Positions 28,524 to 37,810 are shown, numbered from the stretch's first letter. The stretch: DNA of 64,000 bases from Streptomyces sp. WM6378 (GCF_001279695.1 NZ_LGDD01000133.1:62001-126000); one strand, 5' to 3'. A program made the numbers and translations. Notes: generated from the letters alone by a model not told the origin.

Positions 28524-29402
28524 TTGACCACCCTTTTCCCTCTCCGCCTCACGCGCCGTCAGCCACCGGGCTCCCAGCTCGGCGAAGACCGGCGAGCGAT
28601 GACGAAGCAGGCCGCCGAGCGGCGCGCGCTCCTCGCGGCTGGGGCCGTCATCGTCGTCCTGACCGCCGGAGCGTTCTGGCTCTCGTACGCGCACCTGGCC
28701 GAGGTCGCCGGCCAGCACGGGCTGGGCAGGTCGCCAGTGCGCCGCTGGGCCTGGCCCGCCACCCTGGACGCGTTCATCATCGCGGGCGAGCTGCTCATGC
28801 TCCACGCGGGCCTGCGTCGGGTCACCGACAAGGGGGCCATCGCCGTCACCGCCATCGGATCGGTCGGCTCCATCGCGCTGAATGTGGCTGGGGTCAGCGG
28901 CAGCCGCGACGTCAGTACCGTGCCGTGGCTCGACTACGTGGTCGCCGCAGTTCCCCCGACCGCAGCGCTACTGGCCTTCGGTGTCCTGATGCGGCAGATC
29001 CACCAGCTCGTCGACCACCCCGCCGCGCACCCGGATCCGGTCTCCGATCAGCCGGAGGCAGGTGTCGTTCAGAAACTGAACGCTTCCGGTCCGGAGCTGG
29101 ACGCCGCATTCACCGGCCCCGGCGATCCACCGGCTGTCACATCCGCCCAGCGGGCGGAACCACCAACCGAGGATACGGAGAGCAAGCCGCGCGGTGGCCG
29201 CCCGCCCAAGGCCACGATCGAGGAGCTTGCTCAGATCGGCCGGACCGCTGCCTATAAGCACCGCAGGCTCACCCGGGCCCTTCTCCGAGAGGCCGTGGAG
29301 GACAGGGACCTCACGATCGGCAGCGGACGGATGACCAGGGTGATGAAGATCCTCCGGCCGGAACTCGAAGCCGCTGGCATCACCGTTTCCACCAGCGGCT
29401 GA
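28524..29402 (+). CDS. DUF2637 membrane protein
   Basis: A 292-residue protein. The TTG start at 28524 is supported by AGGAG 8 nt upstream. Four hydrophobic helices span about residues 36-160 (LLAAGAVIVVLTAGAFWLSY onward), matching DUF2637, a family common on actinobacterial plasmids and integrative elements. A long hydrophilic tail follows with a DNA-binding-like segment GGRPPKATIEELAQIGRTA. Such proteins are often listed with the Spd (spread) group, but a role in transfer is only inferred from context. Confidence 0.82.
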   Translation: MTTLFPLRLTRRQPPGSQLGEDRRAMTKQAAERRALLAAGAVIVVLTAGAFWLSYAHLAEVAGQHGLGRSPVRRWAWPATLDAFIIAGELLMLHAGLRRVTDKGAIAVTAIGSVGSIALNVAGVSGSRDVSTVPWLDYVVAAVPPTAALLAFGVLMRQIHQLVDHPAAHPDPVSDQPEAGVVQKLNASGPELDAAFTGPGDPPAVTSAQRAEPPTEDTESKPRGGRPPKATIEELAQIGRTAAYKHRRLTRALLREAVEDRDLTIGSGRMTRVMKILRPELEAAGITVSTSG

Positions 29403-29572
29403 CCGCCCGCTCCACCGGGTGATCGGAACCCTTCCGGTCACCCGCCCAGCCGGTCACCAACCCACTCGCCGCCCGTATATCCACACCTGTGGACAGGGCG
29501 GCGGCAGCCTCCCGCCCAGGCCCCCCGGCCTTGTTCATCCGCCTGCCCTCAGCCCTCCCCGGAGAACCGCCC

Positions 29573-30310
29573 ATGTCACACGACCCGCACCACCCCGAGG
29601 ACGTTCCAGGCGAGCCGTTGCCACTGACGAAGTCGCCTACGTTGATGGAGCGTTGGCGGCGGGCGTTCGGTCGGGGTGCCCCGGGCGGAGCCAGTAGTAC
29701 CCCGAGTCCGACTCATGGCCGGTCTTCGGGGATCTCCGCCCCGGGGGTGGCGGAGACGGCCCAGCGCCAGGGGGCGCCAGGCCGAGAGGTCGGGGCCGAG
29801 GGCGGCCCCGACCCGGACACGGTGCATGCCGCCCAGCGCGACATCCTGCACCCCGCTCGCGCCGCCGAGAGTGTCGGCGGTGAGCCCGCCGTGAAGAGCG
29901 CACAGCCCACGATCCGCCGCTTCACCGGCGACAAGCGCACGGCACGCGTCGGCCCCTTGCGGTTTCTCGATGCGGAGCGTGCCCGCCTCCAGAACGTCGC
30001 CGCCGAGCACGGCTACAAGGGCGACTCCGGCTTCGCCGCCGATGTCGTCCTGGCCTTCATGGACGGCCGGTTCACCGCCAACCTGCCGCTGTCCGAGGAC
30101 CGCCGGCGCACCCACCACTTCCGCGCCCAGGTACTGCGCCAGCTCAACCGGATTGGCGTGAACGTCAATCAGATCGCCCGCGCTCTCAACAGCGACCTCA
30201 CGCCACCCGACATCCGCCGGCAGCTGACCGAGCTCCAGCAGCTCCTTGAGCTGATCGCCGAGGCCCTGCGTCAGAGCGCCGAGCCGGACGAAGGAGAGGC
30301 CGCCGCATGA
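29573..30310 (+). CDS. MobC-like relaxosome accessory protein
   Basis: A 245-residue protein with GGAGA 8 nt before its ATG. The N-terminal 130 residues are low-complexity. The C-terminal half holds the MobC signature region (FRAQVLRQLNRIGVNVNQIA, RALNS), which in mobilisable plasmids helps the relaxase open the origin of transfer. Its last codons overlap the relaxase ATG (ATGA), so the two proteins should be made together. An origin of transfer is probably nearby upstream, but I cannot identify it. Confidence 0.85.
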   Translation: MSHDPHHPEDVPGEPLPLTKSPTLMERWRRAFGRGAPGGASSTPSPTHGRSSGISAPGVAETAQRQGAPGREVGAEGGPDPDTVHAAQRDILHPARAAESVGGEPAVKSAQPTIRRFTGDKRTARVGPLRFLDAERARLQNVAAEHGYKGDSGFAADVVLAFMDGRFTANLPLSEDRRRTHHFRAQVLRQLNRIGVNVNQIARALNSDLTPPDIRRQLTELQQLLELIAEALRQSAEPDEGEAAA

Positions 30311-32070
30311 TCGCCGCCATCAAACCGGCCGGGGCCAACACCCGTGGCCTGCTCGCCTACCTCTACGGTCCCGGCCGTCAGGATGAGCATCTTGACCCGC
30401 ACATCGTGGCCTCCTTCGCGATGCTCGGCATGCCAGACCCCGGCCGCGACGAGAACGCCACGTTGACCGAACTCGGCCGCCACCTCGATGCACCTGTCCA
30501 CCTTCGGAACAGCGAGTTCGGCAAGCCGGTCACTGACCACGTCTGGCACTGCCCCGTACGGGCGGCTCCCGAAGACCGCTACCTGTCCGATACGGAGTGG
30601 GGCGAGATCGCCCGGCGCATCGTCGAGGCCGCCGGTATCGCCCCGGCCGGGGACGACCTGGGCTGCCGCTGGATCGCGGTGCGCCACGCGGATGACCACA
30701 TCCACATCCTGGCCACCACCGTCCGCGAAGACGGCCGCCGCCCCAAACTCCACGACAGCGGCCTGCGCGTCGGCGACGCATGCCGCCAGATCGAAAAGGA
30801 CTACGGACTCAGGCAGTTGAAGAAGGGCGACCGCACCGCCACACGCCGCCCCACCCAGGCCGAGATGCACAAGGCGAAACGCCTCGGCTGGGAGGAGACC
30901 AGCCGCGCCTGGTTGGAGGACCGCATCCGCGCCGCCATCCCCCACGCCCGCAGCGCCGAGGAGCTCCTGGCTTACCTGGAAGCCGCTGACATTGTGGTCA
31001 AGCCGCGGCGGGGTCCGTCCAGCGACCTCCTCGGGTACGCGGTCGGCCGGCCCGGCGATGTGAACAAGGACGGCGAGCAGATCTTCCACCCCGGCGGGAA
31101 GATCGCCCCCGACCTCACCCTGCCCAAGCTGAAGGCCCGCCTGGAAAGCGTCGTGCCGGAGGAGCACCCCACCGCCCGCCGCAACCGGCCGACCACCCCC
31201 TGGCGGCGAGCCACCGACGCCCTCGACACCCTCCACACCGACCTCGCCAACACCGGCACAGGCACAGATGATGGCGGGGATGCGCGGGCCCAGGCCCACA
31301 TCACCGCCCTCGGCGAGCTGATCGAAGCCACCGCCCAGCAGGCACCGGCTGCGGTGCGCTCCGAACTCCGGGCCGCCACCAAGGTGTTCGCCCGCGCCCA
31401 GCGCTCCCAGATCCGGGCCGAAGACCGGGCCGCCCAGGCCCTGCGCAGCGCGGCCCGCGACATCGTGCACACCGCCACCGGCCCCGACGGCAGCGCCCTG
31501 GCCGCCCTGCTAGCGGCCGTGTGTTGGGCAGTGATCGTCACCGGACGGTGGCACGAGGCCAAGGGACATGCCCAGCAGGCCGACGCCGCCCGCCAGACCG
31601 TCCAGCACCTCCAAGCAGCAGCCGACGCCGCACTCGTACCGGTGCTCGCCGACCTCGAAGCCCGCCCACCCAGACGGCAAGCGCTCCTGGTGCTCGTCAG
31701 TGACGTACGCGCCGCCGTGCCCGATCAAGCCGAGCGGATCCTCGCCGACCCCGCCTGGCCCGCACTCGCAGCTGTCCTCGCCGACGCCGAAGCCCGCGGC
31801 CACAAGCCCCACCGGCTCCTCAAGGAAGCCGCTGGCCAGCGCGAACTGGACAGCGCCCGCCAGCCCGCCCGCGTCCTGATCACCCGCATCCAACACACCA
31901 GCCACAACCCCGCCCGTAACCGCAGCGCCGAAGCCGCCCGCCTCCGCACGACCAGGACGACCCCGCTCCAGACACACCAGCCCGGAAACCCGCAGCCCGC
32001 GATGGCACGCACGACACCCGCGCCCGGCGGCCCGACTCCCCGCACCAACAGCCACCGGAACACCCGATAA
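30307..32070 (+). CDS. Relaxase (MobA/VirD2 type)
   Basis: A 587-residue mobilisation relaxase. The N-terminal domain has conserved MIAAIKPAGANTRGLLAYLY with candidate catalytic Tyr17/Tyr19. The three-His metal site is in RHADDHIHILA (His127, His131, His133). The C-terminal part is long, rich in Ala, Arg and Gln, and contains one hydrophobic segment near residue 400 (LAALLAAVCWAVIVTG). It nicks the transfer origin and pilots the strand. It overlaps mobC by 4 bp. The absence of a coupling ATPase nearby implies dependence on a helper element. Confidence 0.92.
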   Translation: MIAAIKPAGANTRGLLAYLYGPGRQDEHLDPHIVASFAMLGMPDPGRDENATLTELGRHLDAPVHLRNSEFGKPVTDHVWHCPVRAAPEDRYLSDTEWGEIARRIVEAAGIAPAGDDLGCRWIAVRHADDHIHILATTVREDGRRPKLHDSGLRVGDACRQIEKDYGLRQLKKGDRTATRRPTQAEMHKAKRLGWEETSRAWLEDRIRAAIPHARSAEELLAYLEAADIVVKPRRGPSSDLLGYAVGRPGDVNKDGEQIFHPGGKIAPDLTLPKLKARLESVVPEEHPTARRNRPTTPWRRATDALDTLHTDLANTGTGTDDGGDARAQAHITALGELIEATAQQAPAAVRSELRAATKVFARAQRSQIRAEDRAAQALRSAARDIVHTATGPDGSALAALLAAVCWAVIVTGRWHEAKGHAQQADAARQTVQHLQAAADAALVPVLADLEARPPRRQALLVLVSDVRAAVPDQAERILADPAWPALAAVLADAEARGHKPHRLLKEAAGQRELDSARQPARVLITRIQHTSHNPARNRSAEAARLRTTRTTPLQTHQPGNPQPAMARTTPAPGGPTPRTNSHRNTR

Positions 32071-32141
32071 CCACCAGCCCCTCAGCGCAGCCTGACCCCG
32101 GCCCCACCACACCGCAGTACACCCGCCCGCCAAGGAGCCCC

Positions 32142-33011
32142 TTGAAGATCCACCCCACCACCGCCATGTTCCCGATGCTCGAAGAGGACGAGCTGCACGA
32201 CCTGGCCGAGTCCATCAAGACCCTGGGCCAGCACCACGACATCGTCCTCGACGCCGACGGCGTCCTCCTGGACGGCCGCAACCGTCTCGCCGCCTGCGAG
32301 CTCGCCGGCGTGAAGCCCCGCTTCACCACCTACACCGGCAACGACCCCAAGGGGCTGATCCTCGCCTATAACCTGCGCCGCCGGAGCCTCAGCAAGGGCC
32401 AGCGGGCCATGATCATCGCGATGGCTCGTTCCTTTTCGGAACACTCCCTGCGCCACCACGTCAAGCTTCACAGCATCAGCCTGACCCGCATCTCGAACGC
32501 GGCCACCGTCCTCAAGCACGCCCCGCACCTGGCCGAACAGGTCCGCACCGGCGCCCTCAAACTCGACGCCGCCTACAACACCGCCCTCGAATACAAGGCC
32601 CGCGCTGCCGCTGTCGAGGCCCAGTACCAGCGCCTGCGCGAGCACGCCCCCGACCTCGCCGAGCAGGTCACCGAGGGCCTTCTCACCCTCGACGAGGCGC
32701 AAATCCGGCACCACGTACGGGACACCGACGCCCTCCGCCGTGCCGACGGCGACACCGCCCCGCCCGCGGTCCACCTCGTCGAGAAAGGGGACATCACCTG
32801 GGACCAGGCCCACCAGCGTGCCGAACACTTCCTCGCCCACCGGCAGAACGCCATCCATCAAGCACAACAGGACCTCCGGGTGATCGCCGAGAACTGGGCC
32901 ACCGTCCAAGACCTCGCCGCTCGACCCGACACCCCCTATACGCGGGATGTCCTCAACGGGCTCACGCCCCAAGCCCGCGCTCTCATCCAGAGCCTGACCG
33001 CTCCGGCCTGA
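32142..33011 (+). CDS. ParB-domain protein
   Basis: A 289-residue protein. TTG 32142 has AAGGAG 8 nt upstream. The N-terminal 80 residues match the ParB/Srx nuclease-like fold: FPMLEEDELHDLAESIK, LDGRNRLAACELAG and then an HTH-like segment (RRRSLSKGQRAMIIAMA). No ParA gene accompanies it, so a plain partition role is unlikely. In integrative elements such lone ParB-like proteins are usually regulators or nucleases. It lies 71 bp after the relaxase and probably belongs to the same transcript. A hairpin follows. Confidence 0.85.
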   Translation: MKIHPTTAMFPMLEEDELHDLAESIKTLGQHHDIVLDADGVLLDGRNRLAACELAGVKPRFTTYTGNDPKGLILAYNLRRRSLSKGQRAMIIAMARSFSEHSLRHHVKLHSISLTRISNAATVLKHAPHLAEQVRTGALKLDAAYNTALEYKARAAAVEAQYQRLREHAPDLAEQVTEGLLTLDEAQIRHHVRDTDALRRADGDTAPPAVHLVEKGDITWDQAHQRAEHFLAHRQNAIHQAQQDLRVIAENWATVQDLAARPDTPYTRDVLNGLTPQARALIQSLTAPA

Positions 33012-33022
33012 CACGACACGCA

Positions 33023-33061
33023 CCCCTGGGGGCCGGCCTTCCTGGCTCCGGCTCCCAGGGG
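33023..33061 (+). terminator. Hairpin after the ParB-like gene
   Basis: CCCCTGGG (33023-33030) pairs with CCCAGGGG (33054-33061), with a further GGCCGG/CCGG pairing inside. It marks the end of the mobilisation operon. Confidence 0.7.
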
Positions 33062-33413
33062 CGAGGACGGTGAAACCCGCACAGATGATGGGGCTCACAA
33101 CTGCGGGAGAGGACCAGGTACCTCCGTGACCAGGGCGGGTTCCCGTGACGTAGGAGCTTGCTTTGCCCCGTACCTACGGCGCCACCCATGCCGCCCCACC
33201 GAACAGGCTCGTCGAAAACGCGCCGCCGAAGCCGTGGCCCTTGTACAAGCCCTCGATCACATAGCCGGGCACGGTCGCGGCGTTGAGGACGGTGCGGTCG
33301 ATCTTCATGCCCGGCGGCGGCAGCGGCGGCACCGGACGTCTTTGGTGGGGCGCCCAGCAGGCTGCCGGGCGCCCCAATGATGTGTGCGTAGGCCGATCTG
33401 AGTCGGGCCCCGG
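33062..33413. other. Non-coding or decayed stretch
   Basis: No well-supported gene. A minus-strand open frame at about 33174-33311 reads MKIDRTVLNAATVPGYV and continues for some 40 residues. It has no ribosome-binding site and no recognisable relatives, so I treat it as a possible gene fragment only. Confidence 0.4.
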
Positions 33414-33917
33414 TCAGGAATCTCCGGAATCCGATTCGCCGACCCTCGGAACGGGTTTGAACGGGCCGAGTCGAGGCCGTTGCCGCTTTCGCAGATGCCC
33501 GTGCCAGCGCGCGACCAACCACCGGGCGAACACGATGGGCACGAAGGACAGCGCTGTAGGGACCAGCGGCGGCAGCCACGTCCACAAGGACACCGGCCAC
33601 ACCACACCGACGACGATCGGGGCCACGACGCTCAGGCCCATCAAGAGGGCGCCCCACACATCGTCAACCCGCTTCCACCACGAACGGCCCTGCAGATACG
33701 GCTCGAACAGCATCATCACGGCCAGTCCGAACCCCACCACCGGTGCCACCAGCCAGGGGGACGCCGGAACGCCCCGGTTGCCGAAGAGTTCGCCGATGAA
33801 GGTTGCGGGGATGTACGCGAAAAGCAGGAACGTGACGGTGAGGACCACACCGCTGCCGGCAGCACCCAGCTCGTCAGCCGAGTCCTGCGCGCGCGACGGC
33901 TCCGGGGTCCGCTTCAT
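33414..33917 (-). CDS. Four-helix membrane protein, possible immunity protein
   Basis: A 167-residue protein with GGGAGGA 7 nt before its ATG. It has about four hydrophobic segments (VVLTVTFLLFAYIPA, WLVAPVVGFGLAVMML, LLMGLSVVAPIVVGVVW, PLVPTALSFVPIVFA) and a basic C-terminus (WHGHLRKRQRPR). I do not recognise the family. It lies 24 bp downstream of a secreted-protein gene on the same strand. The pair resembles a toxin or bacteriocin precursor with its membrane immunity protein, which is inference. Confidence 0.65.
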   Translation of the reverse strand: MKRTPEPSRAQDSADELGAAGSGVVLTVTFLLFAYIPATFIGELFGNRGVPASPWLVAPVVGFGLAVMMLFEPYLQGRSWWKRVDDVWGALLMGLSVVAPIVVGVVWPVSLWTWLPPLVPTALSFVPIVFARWLVARWHGHLRKRQRPRLGPFKPVPRVGESDSGDS

Positions 33918-33941
33918 CAGAGGTTCCTCCCTCGTGCGCGT

Positions 33942-34529
33942 CTACAGGCATGCATGGGCCAAGTCAGGCAGCCCCGTGGAATTGACGATGAGGTTCACGA
34001 TTTCATCGTCAATTCCCCTACCAGGGTATTGGCCGTGCTTGACGTACGCCCAGATGGCCTGTGCCACCTTTTTGCCGTTCTTGACGAGCCGCCACGCCTT
34101 GGCGACGCCGATTCCGTTTTCGGCAGCGAACTTCGCGACCCCGGCCGCGCATCCGAACCACCCGAATGCCTGGATGGCCTGCGCAGCCTGCGGGTTTCGC
34201 TCCAGCCAGTCGCTCACCTCGCGAACCGCGTCAGGGTCGCCAGCCTCGACTCTCTGGATCAGCGCCTCGGGGATCGCAGCGATGCGGTCGAGCGCGCGCT
34301 GAACCGCGGCAATACCTTCCGCATCGCTCACGCCGTCCAGCCCCGACTCGGCAGGGGTGGACGCGTCAACCTCACCTGACATCTGAGATATCGCCACCGA
34401 CCTGGCGCCGCCATCGCTCCCGCGATCGGCCGCCTCCGCTGATCCGACCAACCCCGTGCCAACGATTGCCGCGACAACAACTCCGGCAATTGCTGCGCTG
34501 AACTTGCGTCGGTGAGTGCTGCTCTGCAC
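33942..34529 (-). CDS. Small secreted helical protein, possible bacteriocin-like precursor
   Basis: A 195-residue protein. GTG 34529 is supported by GGAGGA 6 nt upstream. The signal peptide (residues 1 to about 35) ends GSAEA-ADRG. A Ser/Asp-rich linker follows, then a helical C-terminal part: AAGVAKFAAENGIGVAKAWR, LVKNGKKVAQAIWAYVKHG. That segment is cationic and amphipathic, which fits membrane activity. It is followed by a membrane-protein gene. The family is unknown to me. The layout parallels that at 44736-45544. Confidence 0.65.
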   Translation of the reverse strand: MQSSTHRRKFSAAIAGVVVAAIVGTGLVGSAEAADRGSDGGARSVAISQMSGEVDASTPAESGLDGVSDAEGIAAVQRALDRIAAIPEALIQRVEAGDPDAVREVSDWLERNPQAAQAIQAFGWFGCAAGVAKFAAENGIGVAKAWRLVKNGKKVAQAIWAYVKHGQYPGRGIDDEIVNLIVNSTGLPDLAHACL

Positions 34530-35296
34530 GCGCCGTCCTCCTTTGAACAAGCATTTTCAGACATAATTCAACCCTCAAACCCCTGTAGAAAGAGAGGGTG
34601 AATCATGCCTTGCGGTCGCGAACGACTTCACCACTCCCTCACCCGCAGAGCCGTGACGGAAGCCACAATTCCCCCTCAGATCTCCCTCAAGTCAAGGAAG
34701 TTGGCTTATTCACTCCTATTGAACCTAAGCATTAAGGTGCCTATTCGAGGCTGTAACGGACGCGAAAGTAGCCGTAGACGCTGGCCAGTTGGCACCAGCC
34801 GGTGGGGGAAGTGGAGGGTCTCTCGTGGGTAACCCTCTGTTCTTGGAAGCCGCGATGATGTCTCATTCGCCTCGGCCGTGGCCGGCACACCCCAGCAGAT
34901 GGCGTCCCGCCTGATGCAATGCCGTGACTCTGCGGGTGATGTTGGTAAGTCGCTGACGGCTGGCTGTGTGCGGTGCTTGGCTGGGAGGGTGCGGGGCGAT
35001 GTCGTCGGTGGAGGGGCTCGCCGACGCAGAGGCCGCCGGGCACAACGCGGCCACCGTCCTCGACCAAGCGCTCGGCCAGCGCCCCCTGGACGATGTCCAC
35101 AGCCTCGCCTGCGCACTGACCTGGCGCATCCGCCGCCTCGGCGAGCGCCACGCCACGTACCCAGCCCTCGTGCCCAGGCAGCTAAGACCTACGGCGTCAC
35201 GCAGCGCCGGGCCGCTCCTAATCAACCTGTGGCAGCCATTCCGCTGCCGCAGGCGCCAACGGCGCGACGGCGTTGATCACAGTCGAGCCGCATCCC
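34530..35296. other. Non-coding stretch of lower GC with a weak open frame
   Basis: No convincing gene. A plus-strand frame from 34999 reads MSSVEGLADAEAAGHNAATV and stays gene-like for about 65 residues before turning to low-complexity. It may be a degraded gene. The segment near 34600-34750 has low GC for this genome and probably holds promoters for the secreted-protein gene. Confidence 0.4.
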
Positions 35297-35869
35297 CTAC
35301 CGGAGATAGGTCTGCTGCCACTCCAGCGAAGGCATGTTCAGGGCCGCCTCGGCCAGCTCCTTGGCGGAGGCGGTCTTGAGGCTGGCGAGGCTGGTGTCGA
35401 TCCAGTTCTGGACGTTCTGGTGGCCCTGCTCCCGGTACTCAACGGCCTGGATGAGGCATTCGAGCTTGTCGGCGTCGTGGGCCACGATCACCTCGGGGCT
35501 GTCGCCGGTCTCGTACTCCTTGACGATGCGCTGCACGCCGGCGGTGACGGCCGGGTGGGCGGCGGAGACCTGGTCGGCGGTCACCGCTTCGTTGGTCGCG
35601 GCTTGTAGGTAGCGGCGGCCGATGCGGGGGATGTCGCTGACGCGGGTCTCCTGGGTGTCGTGGAAGACACACATCAGGGCGACCTTGGCGGGGTCGGCGC
35701 CCTCCATCATGGCCAGGACGCTCCCGATGATCGCCGTGCGGAAGCTGTGCTCCGCGATGGTCTCGGGGTCCTTGACGCCGACGATCCACCAGCCGGACCG
35801 CTTGGCCCTCTTGAGCATCCCCATCTCGAACAGGAACCCTGCGGTGCCGCGGCTCTGGTCGTCTGCCAT
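35297..35869 (-). CDS. HD-domain phosphohydrolase (YfbR-like)
   Basis: A 190-residue HD-superfamily hydrolase. The metal-site residues are readable: the His in KDPETIAEHSFRTA, the HD pair in CVFHDTQETRVSDIP and the Asp in VAHDADKLECLIQ. This is the arrangement of YfbR-type 5'-nucleotidases and related nucleotide phosphatases. I chose ATG 35869 because GGAGGG lies 7 nt upstream. ATG 35890, which overlaps the stop of the XRE gene, is an alternative. It is cotranscribed with the XRE regulator and lies beside the radical SAM operon, so a role in nucleotide housekeeping for that system is plausible. Confidence 0.85.
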   Translation of the reverse strand: MADDQSRGTAGFLFEMGMLKRAKRSGWWIVGVKDPETIAEHSFRTAIIGSVLAMMEGADPAKVALMCVFHDTQETRVSDIPRIGRRYLQAATNEAVTADQVSAAHPAVTAGVQRIVKEYETGDSPEVIVAHDADKLECLIQAVEYREQGHQNVQNWIDTSLASLKTASAKELAEAALNMPSLEWQQTYLR

Positions 35870-35886
35870 GTGTGGCCCTCCATTGC

Positions 35887-36990
35887 TCATGTGCGGTTGC
35901 TTAGCTGGTACTGCACGGCGCAGAGATCGCGCCGGGACCTGGGGGAGATCACGCCGGTGTCGAGGATCTTCCCGACCCTCTCACCGAGTACGCCGGCCAC
36001 GGAAGGGGCGGCCTGCGGAAGCCACGGATGCGCGTGCACCAGCGCCCAGATCGAGTGGGCGTACAACTCCACATAGGTAGGGGCTTCTTGGAGACCTCGG
36101 GCCAGGAGGCGCAGGAGCGTTATGGGGTCCCAGCCGGTGAGTTCGCGGTCCCGCATGAACAGGTCGCTGGGCTGGGGACGGGAAGCGGCACCGAGCCAGT
36201 ACGCCCAGTAGTTCAGGTTCGCCGCCTCGCCCGCATCGTCGTCCACGAGTGCGCGCTCGATGAAGTCGCGTAGTGGTTGCGGATCTCCCTGGCGGGCAAG
36301 GGCGGTTGCGGTCGAGCGGGCTTCGGGCCACAGGGACGACCAGCCGTGAACGGACAGCGCGCCCCGGCCCTTGTGCAGCACGTGAGCCGTCCATGCGGAG
36401 GTGTCGGGGCTGTCGTCGTACGAGGTGAGATACGCCGCCTGGCGGCGCAGCAGCACTCCGGTCCCGCTCGTGCTGGATGCGCCTTCCGCGACATCTCGCA
36501 GGTGGGTGAAGAGATCAAGTCGCTGTTGGACAGGGATGATTGGCGCCTCCGGCACGGCTCCACGGCGACGCGGCGCCGGCCGGTTCGCCAGCATCGGGGG
36601 CGGGGTTCCGTTGACCGCCCAGGCGAACATATGGGCCGTCGCACGGGTATGGACCCACTCCGCCAACGGATGCTGCTCCAGCCGGAGCGGAGGGCTGAGC
36701 GCGCCGCTGAGGATGCGGTCCGCGTCCATCGCCGCGTCCAGGAGCTGCACCAGTTCGGTCTCCGCGCCGAGCGCGGGTAAGCGGCGGCGCAGATCGAGCA
36801 GGGCGCCAGCCTTCATGTTGGCCAGGGGGCGACGGCCCGACTCCCAGCCCTGGAGGGTCGCGAGGTCGACCTGCAGATCCTCGGCCAGGCCGGTCTGGGT
36901 GCGGGGGATGCTCTCGCGGGCAAGGCGCAGCACGTAGCCGGACACGATCCCGCTGATGTCGATCCTGCGTGGCTGCGGTTTGTGGCCCAT
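35887..36990 (-). CDS. XRE-family regulator with large C-terminal domain
   Basis: A 367-residue protein with an N-terminal helix-turn-helix at about residues 10-65 (VSGYVLRLARESIPRTQTGL, DLQVDLATLQGWESGRRPLA). An all-helical C-terminal domain of 300 residues follows, rich in Trp, Ala and Leu and resembling TPR-type sensor regions of Streptomyces regulators. GGGAGGG stands 4 nt before the ATG. It is divergent from the small-protein/rSAM operon and in one transcript with the HD hydrolase, so it is the likely regulator of both. Confidence 0.85.
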   Translation of the reverse strand: MGHKPQPRRIDISGIVSGYVLRLARESIPRTQTGLAEDLQVDLATLQGWESGRRPLANMKAGALLDLRRRLPALGAETELVQLLDAAMDADRILSGALSPPLRLEQHPLAEWVHTRATAHMFAWAVNGTPPPMLANRPAPRRRGAVPEAPIIPVQQRLDLFTHLRDVAEGASSTSGTGVLLRRQAAYLTSYDDSPDTSAWTAHVLHKGRGALSVHGWSSLWPEARSTATALARQGDPQPLRDFIERALVDDDAGEAANLNYWAYWLGAASRPQPSDLFMRDRELTGWDPITLLRLLARGLQEAPTYVELYAHSIWALVHAHPWLPQAAPSVAGVLGERVGKILDTGVISPRSRRDLCAVQYQLSNRT

Positions 36991-37122
36991 GACGCCCTCC
37001 CGTCCTGGCGTGGCGCTCCGCATAACACGTACCCGGGGTCAGTCCTATCGCATTCCCCACGCTCATACGGTCGTTGTGACCGATCGGATGGCTCGTCGAG
37101 GGCCGCTTCGAGGAGGAGCGCG

Positions 37123-37512
37123 GTGGGCACAGTGACGCATCAGAAAGCAGCGGACAGCGCGCCGACTGCCGTGCCGTCGGCGGGCGAACTGGAGTTGATC
37201 GCGCTGGACTGCGACCGGGCGCTGGTCGGGTTCGAGCACCAGCCCGATCCCGAGGAGAACGCCCGCCAGATCGTTGTCATGCTCGGCTGTGGCGAGCAAC
37301 TGGTCAGTGTCGTAACGAGGTTGCCCGAATCGGGGCGGGACGCACGAGTCGCTGGGGCGCTGCAGGACTGGGCGGAGCTGCTCGACCGTGGTCCTGGCGA
37401 CGGGCCCTTCGCGAACTGGACGTACCTGCGGGCGCTGGCCCGCGCGGTCCGCTCGTTCACGCAGTTCCTCCAGGCCCGCAACGGGCCGCGTCCGCTCCGG
37501 CCCGACCTGTGA
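37123..37512 (+). CDS. Small hypothetical protein heading the radical SAM operon
   Basis: A 129-residue protein whose GTG start has AGGAGG 6 nt upstream. It is mixed helical, with no signal peptide and no motif I can assign (LIALDCDRALVGFEHQPDPE, QDWAELLDRGPGDG). It opens the divergent operon and overlaps the next mini-gene by 3 bp. This class of protein appears next to XRE regulators of similar plan in Streptomyces, but I know no function. Confidence 0.7.
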   Translation: MGTVTHQKAADSAPTAVPSAGELELIALDCDRALVGFEHQPDPEENARQIVVMLGCGEQLVSVVTRLPESGRDARVAGALQDWAELLDRGPGDGPFANWTYLRALARAVRSFTQFLQARNGPRPLRPDL

Positions 37513-37601
37513 GTCCACACCGGGTGGTCACGGCGTACGTCCTGGTCCTCGTCGTACTGATCACCGCCCTCACGATCGCCATCGCCGCCGAGAGCGGCTG
37601 A
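37509..37601 (+). CDS. 30-residue single-span membrane peptide
   Basis: A very short gene, starting with GTG at 37509, that overlaps the preceding stop codon (GTGA). The product has a short basic start, VSPHRVVTAY, and then one hydrophobic helix, VLVLVVLITALTIAIAAESG. Overlap and hydrophobicity suggest a true small membrane peptide, comparable to regulatory or anchoring peptides. No independent evidence that it is translated is available here. Confidence 0.5.
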   Translation: MSPHRVVTAYVLVLVVLITALTIAIAAESG

Positions 37602-37810
37602 CCTCCAGGTCTCCCGCGTGATGCTCCCCGAAGAAGGACAGGGCGCGGGAGGAACGGGGCGCCCTTCCTGCTCGGCGCCCACGCCGGTCACGGCCACGCC
37701 TCCCCCGAGAACGGGCGGGCCGTGGCCGGCACCCGCCGAGCGCGTATGCATCGGCCCACCCCGCCGCCCCTGCACCTGCCATCACCCCGCCCACTCGTCC
37801 GGAGGACGCC

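Noticed and set aside
28144..28527. Open frame in the TGCCGTC repeat region
   Set aside because: Low-complexity Arg/Pro/Ala content, no ribosome-binding site, and it covers the repeat cluster.
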